This document shows positions 54,315-61,721 of a stretch of 64,000 bases of DNA, in pieces. How positions within the stretch are numbered: the stretch's first letter is position 1; each line of letters starts with the position of its first letter. Below the pieces are notes generated by a model. That model was not told the origin of the DNA. It did no database searches and saw only the letters and a program-made list of their open reading frames with translations. This DNA is from a virus, in the IMG/VR virus record IMGVR_UViG_3300009528_000013, positions 1-64,000 of that record, one strand, 5' to 3'. Made by a program: the position numbers and the translations under genes.

Positions 54315-57300
54315 ATGGGGAGAGTCAAATATCGAGCCAAAATTCTGAAAATCGAGGGGGACAATGTTCACTTCTCCATTCCAACTGAAGTTTTCGCACG
54401 GACAATTCCCGACTTCGAAGGTTTCGATCTAGCTGACCCCTTAACGCTGAAGGCCGATTTTCTTGACATCGAGAAGATATTCTATTTGGGAAGCAAGGGG
54501 AGACTAAAGAATCAATTTGCGAAATTGGTTCCGGAGGATGTCAAAACAATTTTCGATCCAATGTGTGGGACTGCTCTGTTTTTAGCGGAGATGGCGAAGC
54601 AAGGAAAGAGGATCATTGCAAACGATTACTCGACGGCGCCTTTTTATACCGCCCGGGCGATGTTTTTGAAAAATAAGCCGAACGAAGAAGAGTTCAAAGC
54701 ATTTCTTAAATCTGTAAATGAAGTCGAGGGGTACTATTTTCAAAATGCAAAAAAACTCTTTCCAATCCTGGCTGGTAGGAAGCATGCTCAGAAGTTTATA
54801 GATGGATATATCCTTCGGGCGAGGGAGGCGAAGTTTGGACATTACTATCTTGGAGTGTTGTCTGCCTGCCTCTTGAATTGGTTTGGGTCGTTTGGCGGAC
54901 CGTATCGAAAATGGAGTTTTGCAGAATTCAAATCCAAGCTCGGATTTTACGCGAAGCAACTACGTTCTTTCGAAATCGAGGGGACAGTTACCAATTTAGA
55001 CGCCTTGACGATGGAGATTCCCTCGGTCGATATGATTTACTTCGATCCACCGTACTCGGAAAAACTGTTCAAGTACATCACAAAGTTTGGAAAGTTGAAT
55101 GCGATTCTACTTCAGAAGGATTGGGATAAGAAAGAAGTTACCCAGGATCAGGTACAGGCGCTTGCTGAAAAGTTGGCCGGGCATTGCAAATATCTCTTTG
55201 TTTCGACTAGTCCCGCCTGTCCGATCAAATGGAAAGCGCTTTTTGAAAGAACGAAGCGCCAGGCCAGTCAGAAACGCTTCGCTCTGACTGGTTCCGGAGC
55301 AATCGCAGCCAGCTTACCATCAGCACAGCAGAACAAAAGAAGAATGTCGGAGATCCTCTGGGTCTCCGTTCGGAAGTCGGAGGGAGAGGAACAAGAAAAA
55401 GCAGAGATTGAAAAAGCGAAAGCCGATCCCTTTAGCGTTTACCCCGACGAGAGCGGGGACTACAGTTATATGATGCACACTCACGCGAGAGGGCGATCGG
55501 TCCACGCGGATTTGCGAATTCAAAGCCTGGGAAAGGAGTTCTTGGTCGGATGGACCCTAATGATTCAAAGAGAAGGTGCGATCAAAGAACCGATTCTCTC
55601 GATGGGCGATTTGAGAAAGATCAATGCCGATTCTACGAAATACTACAAAATCAATTTGCAGACGGGCGAGTGGGCGGAGAGAGAGAAGAAAAGTACGAAA
55701 CCAGGAACGACAGTTCGAGTCGAATTGGTTGCGACTCGCAAATCTCCGGAACCGAAAAGTTGGATGACATTTGAAGGTGTCGTTAAACCAGGAGTCCTCG
55801 GAGCGACGAAGGAATTTCCCGGGGTATTTGTTATTGTCGATCGGGGGAAGGCGGAGTACCTTTCGCAAAAGCCGTGGCTCCACGAATATTTTTTTGATGG
55901 GAAGGTTCTTAAGAAGGGACGATTCTTTTTCCGTCAGCTTCGAGCCTGGAAGACGAAAAAATCTGATGATGAGCCCGATCAACAGGAGATTCTCGGCAGC
56001 GAAGTGTTGTGGAATCACATAGCGGATCTGAACAGCCGGGCTTTTGCAGTTTTGAAGGGTGAGGGAATGACCGATGAGGAGATCCGGCAATGGATCGAAC
56101 CGCAATTGATTGAGGTCATGAAAGAAATGGGTCTGCCCGCGGAATCGGAAGTTTCAGTCGATGATCCGATGGATAGGGGACTGAAAGAAGAAGATATTCT
56201 GAAAGCTTTCGTCATTCCGCCCGGCAAGGAAGAAGGTCTGGGTCCAGAGCTCGGGTGGCTTTGTATCAATCCCGACGATCAGATTCCTTACGTCCTTTCG
56301 AACCGAGCCATCGAGCAGGGTTTCCTTCCACCGCCGACCATTAGTGCGCTTCCGAAGCATTGGAGAAAACACGTTAAGACGGAAGAAGAGTATTGGACGG
56401 TGAAGGATAAGCCGAAGGCATTCGAAATGCGAAAGGTTTTGGTCAAAAGATGGAAAGAGGAAGGGATCCTGAGTAAAGCTCAGAAGGGGGACCGGGATCC
56501 TTTTGGGAAATCTGTCGAGAAGGAAGCGCCGGTCGAGGTTCTCTGGGTCGGGTCGAGAAGAGACGAATGGGAAGCAATCGAGAAAGCTCGTCATCGCCAT
56601 GACACGTGTATGGAATGCTCTCATAAGCCGGTACTCGAGATTATCTGGGCAAATGGTCACGGGCACGCTTGGTTCTGCTGGCCTTGCTTTGTGAAGTGGC
56701 TTGGGAAGGAGACCAATCCGTGGTCCGGAAAAGGCGATGACGTTGATTATGTGAAGCTCGTCAAAGACGGCGAGGCAGCGAAAAAATTTGCCGACAATCG
56801 GAATCCGAACATTAAAGAGCAACTGGCGGAGTATTTTGCGAGTGAAGAGATCAAAGGTGCTGCTAAAGAGTTTGAAGTTTTTCTTGAACGACTTAAATCC
56901 GAGAAGGATTCCAAACCCGAGTCTGTCGGAGTTTCGAAAGCTGCCGTGACCGAATTTCGATTCACGTATCAGTTTTGGAAGGGTCCGAAGGTTGTCCGGG
57001 AGGGTCCGACACGTGAAAGATTCTTGCTCTGGATCAAAACCGGAGAAAAGTACTTGATTTTTAAGCTGAATGATAATATATTAGAGGCTGACGAGACTGG
57101 CGGAATGATTCGGGAAGATAATTGGGGCAATGAAGAGTACCGGAAGACTGGCTATGTCAAGCCCGGGACTCCCCTGAATCCGACGACGGATACTCCATCG
57201 TTCATTCGACTTTTGGGTTCTGGGAAAGCGATTATGCTGATCGACAAGCCTGAGTTGAAAAAGATTCAGTTTAAGGGCAAGAAACTGAAAGGAGTGTTTC

Positions 57301-57368
57301 TCTTTAAGCGTGCGGAGGATCATTGGTACGTCGAGAGAACGCCAGCAGAGCCTGGCGGTGAGACTTGA
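54315..57368 (+). CDS. DNA methyltransferase fused to LigD-type 3'-phosphoesterase
   Basis: 1017 residues; start after AAGGAG. Residues 60-350: amino-methyltransferase fold with FDPMCGTALFL (80-90) for SAM and IYFDPPYS (241-248), the DPPY catalytic motif of N6-adenine/N4-cytosine enzymes. Residues about 373-560: 3'-phosphoesterase of the LigD type, MMHTHARGRSVHADLR (386-401) giving H390-x6-H397-x-D399-x-R401, then LHEYFF and LKKGRFFFRQL. Residues about 735-775: CMECSHKP and CWPCF zinc knuckle. Residues 935-1017: another beta-rich part, perhaps a second PE-like unit. With the adjacent ligase it looks like a split LigD. Confidence 0.85.
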   Translation: MGRVKYRAKILKIEGDNVHFSIPTEVFARTIPDFEGFDLADPLTLKADFLDIEKIFYLGSKGRLKNQFAKLVPEDVKTIFDPMCGTALFLAEMAKQGKRIIANDYSTAPFYTARAMFLKNKPNEEEFKAFLKSVNEVEGYYFQNAKKLFPILAGRKHAQKFIDGYILRAREAKFGHYYLGVLSACLLNWFGSFGGPYRKWSFAEFKSKLGFYAKQLRSFEIEGTVTNLDALTMEIPSVDMIYFDPPYSEKLFKYITKFGKLNAILLQKDWDKKEVTQDQVQALAEKLAGHCKYLFVSTSPACPIKWKALFERTKRQASQKRFALTGSGAIAASLPSAQQNKRRMSEILWVSVRKSEGEEQEKAEIEKAKADPFSVYPDESGDYSYMMHTHARGRSVHADLRIQSLGKEFLVGWTLMIQREGAIKEPILSMGDLRKINADSTKYYKINLQTGEWAEREKKSTKPGTTVRVELVATRKSPEPKSWMTFEGVVKPGVLGATKEFPGVFVIVDRGKAEYLSQKPWLHEYFFDGKVLKKGRFFFRQLRAWKTKKSDDEPDQQEILGSEVLWNHIADLNSRAFAVLKGEGMTDEEIRQWIEPQLIEVMKEMGLPAESEVSVDDPMDRGLKEEDILKAFVIPPGKEEGLGPELGWLCINPDDQIPYVLSNRAIEQGFLPPPTISALPKHWRKHVKTEEEYWTVKDKPKAFEMRKVLVKRWKEEGILSKAQKGDRDPFGKSVEKEAPVEVLWVGSRRDEWEAIEKARHRHDTCMECSHKPVLEIIWANGHGHAWFCWPCFVKWLGKETNPWSGKGDDVDYVKLVKDGEAAKKFADNRNPNIKEQLAEYFASEEIKGAAKEFEVFLERLKSEKDSKPESVGVSKAAVTEFRFTYQFWKGPKVVREGPTRERFLLWIKTGEKYLIFKLNDNILEADETGGMIREDNWGNEEYRKTGYVKPGTPLNPTTDTPSFIRLLGSGKAIMLIDKPELKKIQFKGKKLKGVFLFKRAEDHWYVERTPAEPGGET

Positions 57369-57381
57369 GGAGGTTTTGAGA

Positions 57382-58803
57382 GTGGACAAGAAGCTGATTC
57401 AGAAAAACTTATCGTTTAAGGACCCGATTCAGAAGGACCACTACAAGGAGTACGAAAAAGAAGGAAAGTGGTACGTCGAAGCCCTTGCTTCGACCGATGA
57501 AATCGACAGTGAAAACTTTAGGATGACTAAGCCTGCTTTGGAGGACTTGGTTAGGGATGCTCGCGTCTTAACCACTGTTCTCCATAATCATCTGAAAGAT
57601 GAAGAGATCGGAGCAATCGAGGAGGCAAAGGTCGTCTTGGTTCAAAAAGAACCGGAGATTTGGGGTGCATGGCTTAAAATTCTGATTTCGAAGACTGTTC
57701 CTGATATCTGGCAGAAGATCAAAGAGAAGGTTCTGAATAAGCTTTCGATCAAGGGGATAGCTGAGTCGCGCTCGACGCAGGACAAACGCCGAGGGATTAT
57801 CGAGGAGGCAATTGCTTACGAAGGTGCCGAGGTCTCGATAGTTTCAGTCCCGACGCTGAAGACTGCTGAAATCCTGTCTTACTATGTCGAGAAAATGAAG
57901 AGGAACGGAGGAGGACTTCCAATGGAAATCAAGGATCTGGAGAAGATCGGCTTAGGTCCTGCGAAAGAGGCGATCCGGGATCTGCTTGGGCTCACGGCAG
58001 AGGATGAGCAATGGGGCAATATCGAGAAGATCATGGATCTGATCGAGGTCGAGGTCAAGAAAGACGAGGGCGGTGGCGAGGAGGAGGTTGAGAACGACCT
58101 GAAGAGTCAGATCGGGAAGGTTCTGACTGCCCTGAAGAATCTGCGTGGCCAAGTGGAAGGGGGTACCCAGAAGCTCGTTGACGACGTGATCGCCTTGGTC
58201 GAAGCTGTGGAAACAAAATATCCTGCCCCACAGCAGAAGTCGAAAGAGGAAGAGGACGCTGTGAGGATAGCCGCGGAGAAGGCCATAAAGGATGCAAAGG
58301 ACGCCGCACTTCAGAAGTCCAGGGAGATCGCTGCGGGGATGACAGAAGGCCTGGAGAAGCAAATCGCCGATCTTCCCGAAGCAGATCGTGGCCCTCTCAC
58401 TGCTGTTCTCAATACGCTGAAGGAGCTTTCAAAAGCGGTTGAGAAGGGAGAGGGAGAGAAGAAGGAGAAGGGGAAAGGGGGGGAGGAGAAGAAAAAGTCC
58501 ACCGACGAGGTCGTCAATGCCATCGAGGAGACTCTGCAGGAGGTTCAAAAGAGCGTTAAGGACGCCGCCTCCCAGATCGAGAGCGATCGGCTCGTTGAGA
58601 TGGCCGAGCAGGTGGTCACAATGAAGACGGAAGTGGAAAAACTTTCGCAAGTAATGTCAAAGCTTCCCATTCGAAAGGGTTTGACGAGAGAAGGGGAGCG
58701 GCGAGATCAGGAGAAGAAGCCTTTCACCGAGGATAAGGCGTATCAGGACTTGGAGCCTCGGGATAAGCTCGGGTTCCTGTTTGGGAAGTTGGAGGGGAAG
58801 TAG
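57382..58803 (+). CDS. prohead protease with fused scaffold-like domain
   Basis: 473 residues from GTG 57382, preceded by GAGGAGG; the frame to 57310 overlaps the upstream gene. Residues 1-185: HK97-type (U35) protease, with YVEALASTDEIDSENF, VLTTVLHNHLKD (His) and LSIKGIAES (Ser) followed by a late EVSIVSVP. Residues 200-473: Glu/Lys-rich coiled coils, including a highly charged EKGEGEKKEKGKGGEEKKK, like an internal scaffold. It would template the prohead and then cleave itself and capsid. Confidence 0.85.
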   Translation: MDKKLIQKNLSFKDPIQKDHYKEYEKEGKWYVEALASTDEIDSENFRMTKPALEDLVRDARVLTTVLHNHLKDEEIGAIEEAKVVLVQKEPEIWGAWLKILISKTVPDIWQKIKEKVLNKLSIKGIAESRSTQDKRRGIIEEAIAYEGAEVSIVSVPTLKTAEILSYYVEKMKRNGGGLPMEIKDLEKIGLGPAKEAIRDLLGLTAEDEQWGNIEKIMDLIEVEVKKDEGGGEEEVENDLKSQIGKVLTALKNLRGQVEGGTQKLVDDVIALVEAVETKYPAPQQKSKEEEDAVRIAAEKAIKDAKDAALQKSREIAAGMTEGLEKQIADLPEADRGPLTAVLNTLKELSKAVEKGEGEKKEKGKGGEEKKKSTDEVVNAIEETLQEVQKSVKDAASQIESDRLVEMAEQVVTMKTEVEKLSQVMSKLPIRKGLTREGERRDQEKKPFTEDKAYQDLEPRDKLGFLFGKLEGK

Positions 58804-58878
58804 CGCGGATATGCGTTTCTCCCCGTCAGTCAGTTATTTTCAGAAGTAACTCACAACAATCGATAGGAGTCTGGTGAG

Positions 58879-60024
58879 ATGGATCAGATCGAGAAAGCGT
58901 TGAAGTTAAGCGATGTCGATGTCTTGGTTCCAAAAGAGATCGACAGGGTGATCCAACACCTGGCAACATTCGACAATCCGATTCGCGCGAACATGCCCAG
59001 ACGGACAGGTTCGGGCAAATCCTGGATTCTCGTGCAGAGGACTCCTGCTACTGACAATAAGATTGCCTTCTACAGCCCCGATACGAAGACATTTACCACC
59101 GGCGGAAAGGGCACCTACGCCGATCAGGAATTCACGTATCGGACCATTGGCGTCAACGGTGAGATCATGCGTACCGCAGTTCTCGCCACCAAGGATCAGC
59201 TTGATCTGAAGACCGAGGAGATTGAACAGAGGATTCTGGAGTTCAAGAACAAGGAAGAGTGGTGCATGATCTGGGCGAAGCATTTCGCGGCTCCGAACGA
59301 GAATTACGAGTACGACGGGATCGACACGTTGATCACCGACGCTCGGACTCTTCGGATAGCGAATACCGCGGTCGGGGCGGCACTCACTCTCGCCAAGATG
59401 GATGAGTTCATCGACAAGTGCGCACCGTTTAAGCCGAAGATGCTGATTATGTCGTTGGCTGCTCGGCGTCAGTTGTCGAGCGCACTTCAGCCGCAGCAGA
59501 TGTTCCTGGACATGATGGACGTGAAGGGCGGATTCCGGGTACCCTCGTACCTCGAAATTCCGATCTTTACCTCTTCGAATGTCCCGGATACGATCGGTCT
59601 CAATGCTGATGGGTACGCCGCGCAACGGTTGGTGTCAACCTACGTCTCCGGGACTCAGTTCACCATTGTCGGTGATGTGAGTCTGGACTATAAGGTTGGG
59701 GCCACGGTCAACATGGATTGCGGGGCAGACGGCATCATCGCCGCTACCATCTCGGTTGTCTCTTATTCATCGCCGAATACGACGGTGACTATCAGCGCGT
59801 CACTCGCAACGACCAATCTGTTGACCACGATCATCACCGGATCTACGACGACTCTCTTCGCGCTTAACTGGGATTTTCTGTGGGTCGGTGAGCGCCAGAA
59901 GCTGACGTATGAAGAGATCAAGCTTTCGAGTCAGTACACGAGTTTCGACATCTTCGAGGACGTTACCGTCGTGTTGTCGAATCCTCTGCCTCAAGCCAAG
60001 CTGACCGGAGTTAAGATCGGCTAA
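58879..60024 (+). CDS. major capsid protein, HK97 fold
   Basis: 381 residues. The position after the protease and the sequence (IQHLATFDNPIRANMPRRTG, MWAKHFA-type helix, PKMLIMSLAARRQLSSAL, then FLWVGERQKLTYEEIKLSSQ) fit an HK97-like coat. About 80 residues between PDTIGLNADG and FALNWDFLWVG are Thr/Ser/Val-rich strands (TQFTIVGDVSLDYKVGATVN), probably an inserted surface beta domain. No N-terminal delta region is visible; the scaffold function lies in the protease. Confidence 0.85.
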   Translation: MDQIEKALKLSDVDVLVPKEIDRVIQHLATFDNPIRANMPRRTGSGKSWILVQRTPATDNKIAFYSPDTKTFTTGGKGTYADQEFTYRTIGVNGEIMRTAVLATKDQLDLKTEEIEQRILEFKNKEEWCMIWAKHFAAPNENYEYDGIDTLITDARTLRIANTAVGAALTLAKMDEFIDKCAPFKPKMLIMSLAARRQLSSALQPQQMFLDMMDVKGGFRVPSYLEIPIFTSSNVPDTIGLNADGYAAQRLVSTYVSGTQFTIVGDVSLDYKVGATVNMDCGADGIIAATISVVSYSSPNTTVTISASLATTNLLTTIITGSTTTLFALNWDFLWVGERQKLTYEEIKLSSQYTSFDIFEDVTVVLSNPLPQAKLTGVKIG

Positions 60025-60045
60025 GCGCAGGTCCTGAATTTTACT

Positions 60046-60086
60046 GAAGAGACGTTTTGGAAGACGAAACTTCTACGAGTCTCTTC
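60046..60086 (+). terminator. hairpin after the capsid gene
   Basis: GAAGAGAC (60046-60053) and GTCTCTTC (60079-60086), followed by TTTGT, with a small inner GAAG/CTTC pair. Perhaps a partial terminator that lowers expression downstream of the capsid gene. Confidence 0.5.
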
Positions 60087-60103
60087 TTTGTGGAGGATTT
60101 GAG

Positions 60104-60577
60104 ATGAGAATGTATTCTGAGAAGTTTTCAAAGATCGCCTGGTTTCAGATTTGGACTTACGATGAAGTCGTAACTGTCGAGAAAGGTTATGCCAAGGTTA
60201 CTCATCCGAATTCGATCATCGCTCTGAAAACGCCTCGGAAGGGGAGTTTCGTGGAAGTGCCGGAAGTACCGGAAGTCCTGCCGGACGCTGAAAACACCGA
60301 AGTTGAGACGGCTGAGACCGAGACGATTGAAGTCGAGACGGCTGAGACCGAGACGGCTGAAGTCGAGACGATTGAAGTCGAGACGATTGAAGTCGAGACG
60401 GCTGAAGGGGAGACGCCAAGTCCCATGACATTTGAGTTGGATGAGTCGCCCGAAGAGAAAAGTGATGATCAGAGTCAAGCCGAACCTCCGACCGAGGAGA
60501 CCGCCTTGACCGTAGAGGATGTCGAGGTACTGGTAACGAGGTCGGGACGCCCCGGGCGAAAGAAAAGGAAGAGGTAA
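60104..60577 (+). CDS. virion-associated protein with acidic repeat, 157 aa
   Basis: Start after GGAGGATTTGAG. A 50-residue beta-rich N-terminus, then VETAETETIE-type repeats from 15-bp and 30-bp tandem units (about 60300-60410), then an acidic stretch and a basic end (RSGRPGRKKRKR). Next to the coat gene it may be a decoration or stabilising protein, but the sequence does not show this. Confidence 0.62.
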   Translation: MRMYSEKFSKIAWFQIWTYDEVVTVEKGYAKVTHPNSIIALKTPRKGSFVEVPEVPEVLPDAENTEVETAETETIEVETAETETAEVETIEVETIEVETAEGETPSPMTFELDESPEEKSDDQSQAEPPTEETALTVEDVEVLVTRSGRPGRKKRKR

Positions 60578-60589
60578 GCGGAGGCGGTA

Positions 60590-61123
60590 ATGGCGATTGT
60601 ATCTCTTGAAGAGGTCATTCAATTCCTAAATATGACAGAGAGCTTCAAATTGACGATGGTTACTGAAGCGATCAATGAACTGATCCCAGATCTTTGCGGA
60701 AGAGTTTTCGATTTAGCTACTTACACCGAGAAAATCTTCTTGCGCTTTCCGAATCTCGTTCTACGTCTCAGTAACTATCCGGTTGTTTCCATAACATCTT
60801 TGACGAATAAGGCCGGAACTACTGTCACACCACTCGATGAAGATCTTGCGGCGGGACTGGTGATGTTGCAAACGGACTACTGGGATGGTATTAGTTCCGA
60901 TGCGACTATTCCGACAGATATTTTCGACATAACATATCCTGCGGGGTATACTACTATCCCAAAGATGTTGAAGATCGCTGCCTTTGCCATTATCGAAGAT
61001 CGGATGGAGATCGGCGATACCAGCATCACGAAACAGAAATTGGACGATCGTTCCTTCGAGCGTAAGCGTGCATTGCCTCCGCTCGCCATAGAGATTTTGG
61101 TACGGTACGGCATGGTGATTTGA
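60590..61123 (+). CDS. gp6-like head-tail connector
   Basis: 177 residues, start after GGAGG. VSLEEVIQFLNMT at the start, two helices, then RLSNYPVVSITSLTN and a DIFDITYPAGYTTIPKMLKI helix match the gp6-like adaptor family that binds the portal ring and completes the neck. Confidence 0.82.
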   Translation: MAIVSLEEVIQFLNMTESFKLTMVTEAINELIPDLCGRVFDLATYTEKIFLRFPNLVLRLSNYPVVSITSLTNKAGTTVTPLDEDLAAGLVMLQTDYWDGISSDATIPTDIFDITYPAGYTTIPKMLKIAAFAIIEDRMEIGDTSITKQKLDDRSFERKRALPPLAIEILVRYGMVI

Positions 61124-61124
61124 A

Positions 61125-61712
61125 ATGCTGAAGCCCTTTTTTAAGACAAAGATCACGCTTCTCCATCGCCGCTTCGAAATTTACGACGGCCCAGTCCAAA
61201 GCACCCTCCCATTTTCAGCGATACCAGCCGGTTCTTGTCTTGCCTTCACGTTGTCAGAAGCGAAGACCTTGACATTCGATATAACCGGAAAAAAGAATTC
61301 GACACCTGTTTCCGAATCGGTTGCCCTCACAGCAGAAGTTGAGAACCGGGGCTTCCAGCTATTCGATACCTTAGATTCGATTGCAGCGACTGGCGATTTG
61401 GGTGGAAACGTTAAAGTATATCCTTTGCGGGGAGATGGTTCTCCGGCCACCGGATCCGAAACCGGAGAAGATATTTTGGTGGATAAGTCTGCCGATCCTT
61501 ATACAATTTCCGTCGAGGTCCCGGGCGAAGCCCGCGCGCTACGTCAACGGTTTAAGTATTTTTTTCCAAATAGGGATGATATTGTAGAGGGACTTGAATT
61601 TTTAGATAGTGGAGTGAAATATAAAGTTGAATCGGTTGTTCCGATCAGGGGCTTTCCGAATTTCGTTTCGCATTTGAAAGTGGTGGTCAGCCGGGAACCT
61701 TACGAACTCTGA
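61125..61712 (+). CDS. hypothetical neck or virion protein, 195 aa
   Basis: Strand-rich (KITLLHRRFEIYDG; ENRGFQLFDTLDSIAATGDL) with a beta-rich end. Follows the connector by one base, where head-closure or head-tail joining proteins normally lie. Not recognised by motif. Confidence 0.65.
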   Translation: MLKPFFKTKITLLHRRFEIYDGPVQSTLPFSAIPAGSCLAFTLSEAKTLTFDITGKKNSTPVSESVALTAEVENRGFQLFDTLDSIAATGDLGGNVKVYPLRGDGSPATGSETGEDILVDKSADPYTISVEVPGEARALRQRFKYFFPNRDDIVEGLEFLDSGVKYKVESVVPIRGFPNFVSHLKVVVSREPYEL

Positions 61713-61721
61713 GGTGTGAAA

